Source: Phycisphaerae bacterium (lineage in GTDB: Bacteria > Planctomycetota > Phycisphaerae > UBA1845 > CAIVHJ01). From it: a stretch of 64,000 nucleotides of DNA. Made by a program: the position numbers and the translations under genes. The stretch's first letter is position 1; each line of letters opens with the position of its first letter. This document shows, piece by piece, positions 42,301 through 50,648 of the stretch. The notes beneath the pieces were generated by a model. It searched no databases. It worked only from the letters and a program-made list of their open reading frames with translations, and had not been told where the DNA came from. Location of the stretch: contig JAJVHX010000006.1 in NCBI GenBank assembly GCA_022072405.1, positions 62,001 to 126,000 on the forward strand, written 5' to 3'.

Positions 42301-42588
42301 CGGTGGATAGAGTCGGGTGAAAACCTCCGCCAGTTCCACCGCCCAGTGCAGCAATTGTTCAGCGGCAGGACGTTCTCCCAGACTCATTAAACCCAGGCTG
42401 GTGCGGCAGGTCAGGTCATAGTTCAGAACGAGTCCATCCTCCAGCAGATCGATCTGGCTGGCCGCTACCAGGCGTGAATCCTGCCGGCTCCATTCGGTCT
42501 GTCGGGATTGCAGTCCCGCCAGTGAGCTGCGCAGTTGCTCACGTTCGGCAGAATTGATCGATACCGGTAAGGTGAATATTCTTTGCAT
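39397..42588 (-). CDS. Membrane pseudokinase with extracytoplasmic FGE-sulfatase-like domain
   Basis: This 1063-residue protein starts with a protein-kinase-like domain (to about residue 245). The catalytic HRDLKPxN block is replaced by HGSLSGGN (104-111) and DFG by DLG (124-126), VAPE is kept (150-153), and no glycine loop or VAIK Lys is evident, so phosphotransfer is unlikely. A coiled coil (279-317) and one membrane helix (327-346) follow. A long extracytoplasmic region ends in a formylglycine-generating-enzyme-like domain (about 908-1047; GGRLPTRAEWLRAAAA, GGVWEF, IGFRW) without the usual catalytic Cys pair. It is the first gene of the TssL-like unit. Probably a sensor or scaffold. Confidence 0.75.
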   Translation of the reverse strand: MQRIFTLPVSINSAEREQLRSSLAGLQSRQTEWSRQDSRLVAASQIDLLEDGLVLNYDLTCRTSLGLMSLGERPAAEQLLHWAVELAEVFTRLYPPGLTPQARHGSLSGGNVVLDEQGHLRILDLGVAELIQPLIPADNASLIEQFASWVAPERWNDPRRIDEGVDLFAVAVLLYELACGKHPFGAIRDDAEDCRYQILVEVPVPPHKKLPGVPVELSNIIYKGLRSERELRYASFQEMLTALQNCRLEAAETPAAPQRPAATIETHSTPTPAASATTSEEAARQQYLQEQLRLREEREATERRQAQVEQQLQAARARWTAWWRRHAVAASLGLLLLAGAITSGVIQWQRSRQDQWVRRELARLTEALNESWQKQSGKAWLQAWSATGDDAQLDRLLTGLQRVSGQQRFAVNDIAYSDFWRRTGQAVVRFGDPLQTIRFTRSQQTTQLQFTEPPAEQWPAILSARIDQLALAQLSPAVIELMGRVRQTFNQATSGAAARQAVAALLTGSDTPTPINTLGYLGFQAQRKKIELGPFKPLPGETAVSTEVRVSDTNGKLINDLPWAMIWRYECAEAGACRLLRVELNPADEPLEHREWCMQQTLADIRTAFLAHDEVRLTDLLGQGSTTSLPTTLAWVQQCRSAELQYGPLNTGSGSLTATIAYQPGILNEQEYTIGALPLELAPETEWGVRQGLTLDWPTAPAPLLRQQQGQQLLQRLQASWNAAQAADYLQLFPGTARRSDEIEAMLARFQQEKISINWQLREDAEMADRLIVELIPQGVTSEVATRYGVKRLGFMVRGTTLEWDRTSDPLWLVQGLAYQNWVQRLTNLSWSSAGELTVEFRAQAGRDLNNEERTTLIQWFDAVDQISNRFEPLEEERLAGWPRRLRLTGSAMTFRLIKPLSDSDPLLYVQEQEVTVADVLKYWRRADRPWELWKELVGATPQEQVVGLSYDEALALAQQFGGRLPTRAEWLRAAAAVDETTEQPGSAHFFGGVWEFCQPDPADSTPLIMGGCWYDLEGPRVIAPTSRAIQRQLKYGTIGFRWCQPVTLPPAAIALIREKMEK

Positions 42589-42633
42589 ATCCGGTCATCT
42601 CACCTGCACGGGTTTATCCGGAAATAGATTACC

Positions 42634-42673
42634 AAAAAAAAGAGCGATTCGCCGCCTGGGGCGATATCGCTCT
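42634..42673 (-). terminator. Rho-independent terminator after the lipoprotein gene
   Basis: On the minus strand AGAGCGAT and ATCGCTCT (arms at 42666-42673 and 42641-42648), with an inner CGCC/GGCG stem, are followed by seven T residues. It separates the lipoprotein gene from the pseudokinase unit. Confidence 0.85.
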
Positions 42674-42699
42674 GAAAAATCAGGAAGATTCTGTCCGGC

Positions 42700-43398
42700 T
42701 TACAGATCGCAGGGATCAACAGCCGGCGTCGATTCGGTGCCTTGCCGCAATTGCGTCCAGGCACCGCAGACATTATCAAGCACATCAAAGAAATCAGTAA
42801 TGATGCCATCAACCACGCCGAAAGCGATTTCAGGAATGCCCGCATCGGCAGCCGCCTGGCGGGCGAGAGCAATCACTTCATCCAGCGCGGCATCGCGATT
42901 GGCCCAGTAGAGATCGCAGAAGGTATCCATGCCGGTGACGATCTGGGAGCAATCCGTTTCGTCCTGCAAAATGATACGGGCGGCTTCATCACCCAGAATT
43001 CGGCCAAAGGCGTCGCCTACATTGGTCGTGAAGGTCTGTTCACCGGCAAAGGGGAAGTTACCGCTGATGGTCACTTCGCCCCGGTCGGCGCTGAAGACGG
43101 CTTCATAGGCGCTGGGGGTGGTCAATCGATTAACTACGGCTACGCCGGTCGAATTGCTTAGTTCCGCATCGAATCCGACTACCGATCCATCACTGCCGGT
43201 TATCGTTTCCAGGTTGCGGCCATCGTCGGTCAGTTCCATCGTAAAATTGACACCATCATCACTCAATACGGCGCCATCGAGCGGGTTACTGCCGCCGCCG
43301 CTGGTGATCGCCGCGGGCGAATCGCCGCCGCAACCCGTCAAGCTGATCAGTACCCCGAGTAAGCATAGACCGAGCGAATAGACTTTTTTCAACTGCAT
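42700..43398 (-). CDS. Lipoprotein (hypothetical)
   Basis: The 232-residue protein has a lipobox (LISLTGC, Cys at about residue 23) and a Gly/Ser-rich linker. A small beta-rich domain follows, with FTMELTDDGRNLETITGSDG and VGFDAELSNSTGVAVV, then a helical C-terminal part with four Cys residues (ETDCSQI, DTFCDLYW, NVCGAW, DPCDL). GGAGGA lies 8 bp before the ATG at 43398; a longer in-frame start at 43425 is less likely. It has its own terminator. No known domain was recognised. Confidence 0.7.
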   Translation of the reverse strand: MQLKKVYSLGLCLLGVLISLTGCGGDSPAAITSGGGSNPLDGAVLSDDGVNFTMELTDDGRNLETITGSDGSVVGFDAELSNSTGVAVVNRLTTPSAYEAVFSADRGEVTISGNFPFAGEQTFTTNVGDAFGRILGDEAARIILQDETDCSQIVTGMDTFCDLYWANRDAALDEVIALARQAAADAGIPEIAFGVVDGIITDFFDVLDNVCGAWTQLRQGTESTPAVDPCDL

Positions 43399-43631
43399 GT
43401 AGTAGTCCTCCGATTCGTTTGGCAATCTTGGTGGATTGGCGAGAATTCAGCCGAATGCATGAATTCTATATAGCCTCAAACTCATCGGACAAGTCACCAT
43501 CCCATCTGTAATTAGATATTCTTAAGTCCTGATTGCCCGAAGCTGAGGCCGAAGTGGTCTTAACCTTATGTTACGCTTGATGATCATAGAAAAGACGGAC
43601 TAGCTGGGTTTGAGATGAAAATGCAAAAAAA

Positions 43632-43655
43632 AGACCGGCCCCCCAAGGCCGGTCT
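43632..43655 (-). terminator. Terminator downstream of the OmpR-type regulator
   Basis: AGACCGGCC (43632-43640) pairs with GGCCGGTCT (43647-43655). On the minus strand the stem is followed by a run of eight T residues. It lies about 115 bp beyond the regulator's stop in the 371-bp gap 43399-43769, which holds nothing else I can name. Confidence 0.8.
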
Positions 43656-43769
43656 CGTTTATCCGGGTTCCATCTTGCTCTCCACCCCGTCGAACCGATG
43701 GATACCAGGTCAAGGTATCAGAATGTCTTTGGCTCCGTTGCGCGTCGTACGCTGTTATTTTTATTTGAA

Positions 43770-44513
43770 TCATGCGCCCGGTTGACGATGCAGCATGTAA
43801 CCCTTACCACGGACCGTATGGACCAGGCGGCCGTTGCTGCCCTGTTCCAGTTTATTACGCAGATAATTCACATAGACATCGACCACGTTGCTTTCGTAGT
43901 TGGCGGGTTTATCCCACACTTCTTCGAGAATCTGATCGCGGGTGAGAATCTGTTCAGCATGCTGGACCAGGAACGTGAGCAGGCTGAATTCCCGCCGGGA
44001 GAGGTCGATGCGCTGATTGTTGCGATAAACGGTTCGGCTGGCCAAATCGAGGGCCAGATCGCTGTAACGCAGAATATTGCTGGGCTGGCTGGTGCCGCTC
44101 CGCCGCAGCAAGGCCCGCAACCGGGCAGCCATTTCCGGCGAGGAGAAGGGCTTGGCGACGAATTCATCGGCACCGCTGTCCAGACCACGAACCCGATCTT
44201 CCAGACTGTCCGTCGCACTGACCACCATGATCGGCAGCGACTGGTCGCGATGACGCAGTCGCATGCAGGTGGATTGATGGCGTTCATCAAAGCGCGGCAG
44301 ATCAAAAATCACCATATCGAAACGAGGCTGGGCGACGCTTTCTGATACCAGGTCATCCGTCCGCACCAGGCGGACATCAAACCCCTGTTCTACCAGCAGG
44401 GTGAAAAGATGGGCATTGGGTGAGCCTTCAGCAATGACGGCTGCCTGACGACGCAATTGTAATGCCTGATCAGCGAGTGTTTTCTTGCTTTGCAGGGGTG
44501 ATACTGTGACCAT
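43770..44513 (-). CDS. OmpR/PhoB-family response regulator (orphan, atypical receiver)
   Basis: The 247-residue protein has an N-terminal receiver: phospho-acceptor Asp71 in MVIFDLP, Ser99 in VVSA and Lys121 in VAKPFS. It has a C-terminal winged-helix DNA-binding domain (LSRREFSLLTFLVQHAEQILTRDQILEEVW... VDVYVNYLRNKLE... VRGKGYML). The acidic pair at the receiver front is incomplete (AAVIAEG has one Glu), so phosphorylation may be altered. GGAAGG precedes the ATG. No histidine kinase gene of matching type is adjacent; the neighbouring kinase pairs with the NtrC-type gene. Confidence 0.9.
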   Translation of the reverse strand: MVTVSPLQSKKTLADQALQLRRQAAVIAEGSPNAHLFTLLVEQGFDVRLVRTDDLVSESVAQPRFDMVIFDLPRFDERHQSTCMRLRHRDQSLPIMVVSATDSLEDRVRGLDSGADEFVAKPFSSPEMAARLRALLRRSGTSQPSNILRYSDLALDLASRTVYRNNQRIDLSRREFSLLTFLVQHAEQILTRDQILEEVWDKPANYESNVVDVYVNYLRNKLEQGSNGRLVHTVRGKGYMLHRQPGA

Positions 44514-44871
44514 TGCCTTCCATCCTCCTCTGGTGATTTGCGTTTACGTTCACTTCGAGTGCAGATTCTTGAAACGGCCCATATAGTTACGCGATATCTG
44601 CTATCTGTAAGCCTAAATTCGTTACTACGATTCGCTGACTTATCGAAAGCCGTGTCGCTGAAATCCAGATTAGTCAACTCTCATGCCAGATTAAAATAAA
44701 AGAGCACTAAAATATAACGCACAGGTGAATTAAATTTATATAATGCTATGTTTATAAATAGGTTATAATGAATTACTTATTATTAAATCAGATTGGAGAT
44801 TAGTAATCTAGATTAGAAACGGACTGGCTCAAAATGGCCAATTGGCCAGCAACGGCCACTGATAATGATCA
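44514..44871. other. AT-rich gene-free stretch
   Basis: About 360 bp between two minus-strand genes, markedly A+T-rich from 44680 to 44820, with small palindromes (AATCTAGATT, TGGCCAATTGGCCA, AATGATCATT). It should contain the promoter of the OmpR-type gene and the 3' end of the NtrC-type gene. No open frame is supported. Confidence 0.45.
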
Positions 44872-46263
44872 TTATTGGTCATTATCGACATGTTCTAATC
44901 TGCGGCGGAGGGCACCCCGACTCAGTCCCAGCATTTTGGCTGCTTCGGATACGTTACCTTGAGTCAGTGTGAGTGCTTGTTGGATTACCTGTTGTTCCAG
45001 TTTATCGAGGGTGAAGCCAGGCTCACTGACGTTGCAGACAATGGCGTCTTTGGGCAGGGCTAATTCCATGGGGAGCGCCCCGGTGGACAAACCGAGATGA
45101 TGGGGCTGGATCAAAACGCTGTCATTGAGCAGGGTGACATTTTCCATAACATGAGAGAGTTCCCGGATATTTCCAGGCCAGGAGTAGGTCCGCATCCGGG
45201 CCAAAGCTGCCGGACTCAAGTCGGGTATTTTCTTGCGATATTTGCGAGCAAACTTGGCAATGAAATGGCGGGCGAGCAAATCCAGATCATCCAGTCGGTC
45301 GCGTAGTGCCGGTAAGGCCATGGTAAAAACGTTGAGGCGATAAAACAAATCTTCCCGGAACTGGCCTTCACGGATGCGGCGGGTCAGGTCGGCATTGGTG
45401 GCGGCGATGATACGGGCCCGCATGGTGCGGCTACGCGTTCCACCGATCCGACGGAAGGAACGGGTTTCGAGGGCGGAGAGCAGCTTGGCTTGCAGCTCCA
45501 CCGCCAGTTCACCGATTTCATCGAGAAATACCGTACCCTCGCCGGCGATTTCCAGCAATCCTTTTTTGGTGGCGCGGGCATCGGTAAATGCCCCTTTTTC
45601 GTAACCAAACAGTTCACTCTCGATCAGATCGCGCGGGAAAGCAGCGCAGTTCAGTTGCACAAAGGAGAATTTTGCTGCTGGGCTGTTCTGATGGATATAA
45701 CGGGCCATCATATCTTTACCGGTTCCGGTTTCACCCAGCAGCAGGATGGTCGGCAGGTCGGCAGCGCGTTGCACATCGGGAGCCGCTACCCGCCGCGCCA
45801 TCTCCACCAGTTTCAGAAAGCTATCCTGCTGACCGATCAGTTCGACAGTCGCCGATTCGAGTGGCTGAGTGCGTTCCAGCAACTCCAGCCGGCCTTTGAT
45901 CTGCACGTTTTCCAGATTGCGCTGGATGACCAGGTTCAACTGCTCCAGGTCCACCGGTTTTTCGACATAATCCACGGCTCCTTCGCGCATGGCAGCCACT
46001 GCATTGGATATGGAAGCGAAAGCGGTCATGACAATGATGGGGAATTCATGCCCGTCGCGTTTAATCCGGCGGATGATCTCCAGGCCATCCATATCCGGCA
46101 GCCGGATGTCCAGCAGTACCAGCTCCGGGGTCATCTCTTCCACATGGTGCAGAAACTGTTCACCGGTTTCAAAGCCGTGACACTGGTGGCCGACCCGCCG
46201 CAGCTCCAGTTGCAACGAATGGAGCAGGGAACGTTCGTCATCCACAATGACAACTTTAGCCAT
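44872..46263 (-). CDS. NtrC-family sigma54-dependent response regulator
   Basis: The 463-residue regulator has a receiver domain (acidic pair Asp8/Asp9, phospho-acceptor Asp52 in LVLLDIRLPDMDG), an AAA+ domain with Walker A GETGTGKD (177-184) and the sigma54-contacting loop as GAFTDA (224-229), then a Fis-type helix-turn-helix (NVSEAAKMLGLSRGALRRRLEH). It should activate sigma54 promoters when phosphorylated by the kinase encoded just upstream. The ATG at 46263 is preferred because GAGG lies 5 bp before it; an ATG at 46278 overlaps the kinase stop but lacks a ribosome site. Confidence 0.94.
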   Translation of the reverse strand: MAKVVIVDDERSLLHSLQLELRRVGHQCHGFETGEQFLHHVEEMTPELVLLDIRLPDMDGLEIIRRIKRDGHEFPIIVMTAFASISNAVAAMREGAVDYVEKPVDLEQLNLVIQRNLENVQIKGRLELLERTQPLESATVELIGQQDSFLKLVEMARRVAAPDVQRAADLPTILLLGETGTGKDMMARYIHQNSPAAKFSFVQLNCAAFPRDLIESELFGYEKGAFTDARATKKGLLEIAGEGTVFLDEIGELAVELQAKLLSALETRSFRRIGGTRSRTMRARIIAATNADLTRRIREGQFREDLFYRLNVFTMALPALRDRLDDLDLLARHFIAKFARKYRKKIPDLSPAALARMRTYSWPGNIRELSHVMENVTLLNDSVLIQPHHLGLSTGALPMELALPKDAIVCNVSEPGFTLDKLEQQVIQQALTLTQGNVSEAAKMLGLSRGALRRRLEHVDNDQ

Positions 46264-46277
46264 ACCAACCTCGGTCA

Positions 46278-47735
46278 TTATTTTTTCGGCAATGCCGGCA
46301 ACTCTACTTCGAAACAGGCCCCCCGCGCGGATCCGTCAGCAGTCGGCTGAACGAGTCGCAGGTGGCCGTTATGGGCTTCAATAATTTTGCGGGCCATCGA
46401 CAGGCCGATACCCGTTCCGCCCGGCTTGGTGCTGAAATAGTTCTGAAAAATCTGATCGGCCAGTGCGGGTGGTACACCCGGCCCTTCATCCCGAATGGTC
46501 AGCAGGTAGCCGCCTTCGGTCGATGCCGAGGGACGCCCCGTCATCGTGACCTGCGTACCGGCGGGTGTGGCTTCGATGGCGTTGTCCACCAGGGAGACAA
46601 TCGCCTGCGTAAAATGCTGTCGATCCACTTCCAGCATGCGGCCGGCCTGATCCGGCTGATAGACCAGGCGGATGTTTTTACGGCGTAACGATGGTTGAAA
46701 AACCTGTTCCAGATCACGGACCAGCAGGTCCAGGGCCACTGCTTCTCGCCGCAGGGTAATCGGTCGATTCAAATGAAGCAATTCCCGCAGCCAGTGTTCC
46801 AGCGAATCCACGGTGGAAATGATGCGCTGCTGCTGTTCGTGCTGTTCGCTGTCGGCCGTGAAAAGTTGCTGGGTGGTTTGCGCGGTGGCCCGGATTCCCG
46901 CCAGTGGATTGCGGATGTTATGGGCGACGACGGAGGCCATTTCACCCACGGCGGCCATTCGTTCGTGGCGGGTTAATTCATCCTGGGCCCGTTGTAAGGA
47001 CTCCGCCATGCGGTTGACCTGTACACCCAGATCACCCAGTTCATCCTGACGTGGCAAAGTCAGTCGATAATCCAGATTGCCCAGCGCGATCTGCTGAGTG
47101 GCGGTGCGGATTTCCTCGATCGGCTGAACCATCCATTTGCGAAAGAGGGTTAATACACCGGTCAGAACAATTAATTCGACGATGGCCATGCCCACGAGGT
47201 ACAGCGTCGCGGTGTCATACATATTCAGCATATCCGGGGTATTGATCTGCAGACTGTTGCTGCTGAGGGTCTGCTCCCGATTTAACAATTCCTGGCGCTG
47301 TTGCTGGAGCTGATTCAGCCAGGGTTGTACCTCCGCCGGCATCAGTGTGCCGGAGGCCAGAATATTTAACAAGGTTAGTTGTTCTTCCTTGATATGTGTA
47401 ACGATTTTACTGAGATTGGGTATTTCTGTTTCTTTGCCTTTTAACAAGTTGTTTACTTCGACAATCTCCACGCGAATCGCCGCGGAGAGTTCCGACCAGC
47501 GCTGCTGCCACTCGGATTCAGGTCGATGGCCTGGGTATCTGGGGAGTTCAGCGATCTGGTCATCGAGATGGTTGATGAGCAGGTCCAGAATATTGGCGAT
47601 GTTGTAGTTCAGGCGGAAGGAATCGATGGCTTGTTCCATGAGCAGCTTATTGATCATGAGGGCCGCAGAGAAGTTGACCCCCACCGCAACGGTAAAGAGA
47701 AACAGGACCAATAAAAACTTAACCCGCAGGCTCAC
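46278..47735 (-). CDS. Membrane sensor histidine kinase (NtrB-like)
   Basis: The 485-residue kinase has two membrane helices (about 7-27 and 177-198) around a helical sensor domain of 150 residues. A HAMP linker follows, then the H-box with His272 (VVAHNIRNPLAGI) and an ATPase domain with N-box DNAIEA, G1 DEGPGVP and G2 GTGIGLSM. It is cotranscribed with the NtrC-type gene, the two reading frames lying about 15 bp apart or overlapping. The signal is unknown; the sensor domain is rich in Leu, Gln and Asn without cofactor motifs. Start is GTG. Confidence 0.93.
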   Translation of the reverse strand: MSLRVKFLLVLFLFTVAVGVNFSAALMINKLLMEQAIDSFRLNYNIANILDLLINHLDDQIAELPRYPGHRPESEWQQRWSELSAAIRVEIVEVNNLLKGKETEIPNLSKIVTHIKEEQLTLLNILASGTLMPAEVQPWLNQLQQQRQELLNREQTLSSNSLQINTPDMLNMYDTATLYLVGMAIVELIVLTGVLTLFRKWMVQPIEEIRTATQQIALGNLDYRLTLPRQDELGDLGVQVNRMAESLQRAQDELTRHERMAAVGEMASVVAHNIRNPLAGIRATAQTTQQLFTADSEQHEQQQRIISTVDSLEHWLRELLHLNRPITLRREAVALDLLVRDLEQVFQPSLRRKNIRLVYQPDQAGRMLEVDRQHFTQAIVSLVDNAIEATPAGTQVTMTGRPSASTEGGYLLTIRDEGPGVPPALADQIFQNYFSTKPGGTGIGLSMARKIIEAHNGHLRLVQPTADGSARGACFEVELPALPKK

Positions 47736-48065
47736 CGTTATACCCTGATCAGAGACAGGCTTCTCGTGCCAGTATTTGACGTAAGAATTATCAGACGCGG
47801 TACATCCCGGTTGTCCGGGTAGATATTTAGTTATTTGCCAGATTGTTACAGCGAATAATCAACGATACAACCACCAGCTGCTCCGAATAATGGCCATGAC
47901 CGAGCGTGGCGCCGCGGGCGAGTACATTTGATCGATTCTAATCTGTGCCAACCCAATTACTTAGTGAACTCTGCAGTTGTCATATTCACATGAGCGAACT
48001 AAAATAGTAGTAGATAATCGATTCATGGTAACAATTCCATTTATCAACAACTTGGGGACTATGGA
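47736..48065. other. Gene-free stretch between divergent genes
   Basis: About 330 bp separating the minus-strand two-component pair from a plus-strand secreted-protein gene. It should contain divergent promoters. One small hairpin (CCCGG-TTGT-CCGGG near 47806-47819) is present; no sigma54 -24/-12 box was found. Confidence 0.4.
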
Positions 48066-50336
48066 ATGTGTGATTTTCTGCGATGCAGACCGGCATGCGC
48101 TCTGATGGCGTTGATATTGTTAGTCGTTTGGAATGGTTACGCCTTGGCGGATGATCCCCAGACCACTTCTTGTGATGTCAGTAACAACGATCGGATGATT
48201 CAACAATGGGAGAGTGGGTTTCAGGAGTTTACCTTTTATCAGGCGCATTCCCATGGTCAGAGTTGTCTACCGACGCCTGTTCCTCATAGTGATCTGGAGC
48301 CTGGTTCATTCGGTACCGATGCGGCTTCGCTGATTTCGGGACCCTGGGGTTGTGCCGGACCGATTCGTATTCATCCTGCCGGTGTGCCGACGATAGTGTT
48401 CTGGCGTCAGCCCAGTTGGGATAGTCCGCAAGCGACAGATAGTCTGATCTGGGCGGTATATGTCGGCTGGAAGGATCGGTTTCACGAAACCCCAACGACC
48501 GCCGATGATACTTTCTGGCGTTGGTACACCATACCCAATGCGACGGGCGTCCCCATGCAGGATCGCCTGAAGCAGCCGCGCATCGCGTATAAGCTGGACA
48601 GCAACGGTCGGCCGATCATTGCCGTGGGTATGGATAACGGTGGGGTTCGCTATGTGAATTCACCCGACGGTCCGGTTTACTTCGGCAGCATCGATCTTCT
48701 GCAAACCATTAACGGACCCAACGGGCAATTGAGCTGGTCCCGTGAATCAGTTCCTTTCAGCTCGGCGTATGGTTCAGTCAACAATCGTCTGGATTACCCT
48801 TCGTTACAACTGACTCCGAACGGCTTGATCGTTACGGCGTTGGGCTATCCGGCGGGTCTGGACAATCCGGATGCCGGCAAGCCGGTGATCGAACCGATGA
48901 TGGCTCGGAAAAAGCTGTCCGGTTCGTGGGTCGCTCAACGGGTGTTGCAGAATATCTGCCCTCCGGTTTCCTGTTGTCCGGTATACACAATCCGACCCGT
49001 CAATCCATTTATCATCAACCCCATTAATCACTTTATCAAGGATCCGCCCTGGACGAGCATCGCCCCTCCACCGATCGGGTATTTACCGGCAAGTAATACC
49101 GAAGAGTGGTCTGAATCAGATTGGGCGGGTGATGAACTGGCCAACGAACGCCCCGTCTGGTCGAACTCAGCCACAGGGGCTGGTGATTGCTCGGCGGAAG
49201 GGTTGGAAGAGGGTGAACGAACAGCGCAGGTATTACCACCCCTGCCTCTGGGGGGGATTATTCCCGCGACCGATCCGGTGATGATAGCGGCTTGTAGTCC
49301 ATGCGGTCAGCCGGCCTGTCCATTTTCGGCTAATCCCTACCTGCGCTATCAGACCGGCTATCCCGCGGTGGCCCAGGTGGATAATAATACGACGCGGATG
49401 ACCTTTACTTTTGGTGAACGACCCACGTCCGGCGGGAACTACAAGAATTTCGTCTATACGGTGGACTATAACAGCAGCGCTGCAAACTTTAATTCCAGCG
49501 GGCAGTTGCCGGTACTCAACAAGATTCTGGTGGATAGCAATGTTACCCCGGACGCCAATAATGACTATGTATTAGCGACGCTGGATCCGACCGGGCAGTA
49601 TTTATTCACGATGAAGGAGAAAAACGATCCCCTGTATGAACCTCCTCTCGATGTCATTGTGGATACCACGCAGATTTATCGACGCAATGGTCTGAGCTGG
49701 ACGCTGCTGGCTGCGAGCGAACATCAGTTGGATTGGTGGACCACGGGTAATGATTATGATCGGAATTCCTATACGCGCTGGTGGCTGCCCGATATGATCC
49801 TGGCATTGCCCCAGACGCAATATGCTTATATCGCACCCGTATCCAATTATTTCCTGGGTAACCTGATCGATATGACGGACGGGGCTACGACCAGCTATTT
49901 CAATTCCGGTGCCGAACCTGATTGTGACGGTTATTTTTTATACGGCAAACTGTGTGGCCGCCCGGTGGCTCAGGGTCTGGAAGGTGATTTTACAGACTGG
50001 ACATTTGAAACCTCTATGGCGGTGGGCGCGTTTCCTTCCCTCGGTTTGCAGGATAATGGGCTGGTCGCCTTTCACTCCGGTGACGGACGGGTAGTGCTGC
50101 GGACGGAATTCAACGGTTTACCCTATACGGAATTTGGCGACGCCGATTTTGATTGCGATTATGATCAGATCGATCTGAATGCCTTTAATGCCGCCTTCAG
50201 CGGTTCCGGGGTGCCGACGCGAAATCCCCTGTTTGATTATGATATTGACGGCGATGTCGATTCGGCTGATGCGGCGCATCTGCCCACTCAGTTCGGATCT
50301 CATAGTTACTGCTACACGCCGCCCAGTGATACTTAA
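48066..50336 (+). CDS. Large secreted protein with dockerin-like calcium-binding C terminus
   Basis: The 756-residue protein has a signal peptide (cleaved near YALA-DD). A long extracellular region follows, rich in Trp, Tyr, Pro and Asn with scattered Cys and internal WxxxW-type strands suggesting a beta-propeller or lectin-like fold. The last 60 residues hold two EF-hand-like loops (DADFDCDYDQIDLNAFNAAF and DYDIDGDVDSADAAHL), as in dockerin type I modules common in secreted planctomycete proteins. No catalytic family is recognised. GGGGA precedes the start. Confidence 0.65.
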   Translation: MCDFLRCRPACALMALILLVVWNGYALADDPQTTSCDVSNNDRMIQQWESGFQEFTFYQAHSHGQSCLPTPVPHSDLEPGSFGTDAASLISGPWGCAGPIRIHPAGVPTIVFWRQPSWDSPQATDSLIWAVYVGWKDRFHETPTTADDTFWRWYTIPNATGVPMQDRLKQPRIAYKLDSNGRPIIAVGMDNGGVRYVNSPDGPVYFGSIDLLQTINGPNGQLSWSRESVPFSSAYGSVNNRLDYPSLQLTPNGLIVTALGYPAGLDNPDAGKPVIEPMMARKKLSGSWVAQRVLQNICPPVSCCPVYTIRPVNPFIINPINHFIKDPPWTSIAPPPIGYLPASNTEEWSESDWAGDELANERPVWSNSATGAGDCSAEGLEEGERTAQVLPPLPLGGIIPATDPVMIAACSPCGQPACPFSANPYLRYQTGYPAVAQVDNNTTRMTFTFGERPTSGGNYKNFVYTVDYNSSAANFNSSGQLPVLNKILVDSNVTPDANNDYVLATLDPTGQYLFTMKEKNDPLYEPPLDVIVDTTQIYRRNGLSWTLLAASEHQLDWWTTGNDYDRNSYTRWWLPDMILALPQTQYAYIAPVSNYFLGNLIDMTDGATTSYFNSGAEPDCDGYFLYGKLCGRPVAQGLEGDFTDWTFETSMAVGAFPSLGLQDNGLVAFHSGDGRVVLRTEFNGLPYTEFGDADFDCDYDQIDLNAFNAAFSGSGVPTRNPLFDYDIDGDVDSADAAHLPTQFGSHSYCYTPPSDT

Positions 50337-50423
50337 TTAATTCACCTCTGGATTATCAAGACGCTGTGGGTGTCACAGTAATTTATGCTCGGTGAGTTAA
50401 TCGGCTTCGCAGAGTAAGCCATT

Positions 50424-50562
50424 AAGTACTATTGCAAAACTCGATAAACTGATCTTCCGGCTTTCAGAGCCACGCCCGTGAAGAAGCGGTGGAGAAAGCA
50501 ACCACTCCGATTCCCGCTCCCTGGGTCGCGGCCAGGTGATGAGTTGTACAATAGCTCCTAAA
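50424..50562 (-). repeat. MITE-like element, family D, full-length copy 3 (reverse orientation)
   Basis: The reverse complement of this 139-bp segment matches 9324-9462 almost base for base, including CCGCGACC...AGGGAGCGGGAATCGG, GTGGTTGCTTTCTCCA and TCTGAAAGCCGGAAGAT, and both ends (AGGAGCTATTGTACAACTC / GAGTTTTGCAATAGT). It fills most of the 312-bp gap 50337-50648. Confidence 0.8.
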
Positions 50563-50648
50563 GGTTCGTCGACAATCAGCAATCAATTCCATGGTTTAAT
50601 GGTAAGCAGGAAGATTGATTTTGTATTAAGCCTGGTTCGGGCGAAGAC

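Noticed and set aside
44860-44895. Fur-box-like GATAATGATCATTATT upstream of the 3' end of the NtrC-type gene
   Set aside because: It lies across a stop codon rather than in a promoter, and one half of the 7-1-7 motif has two mismatches.
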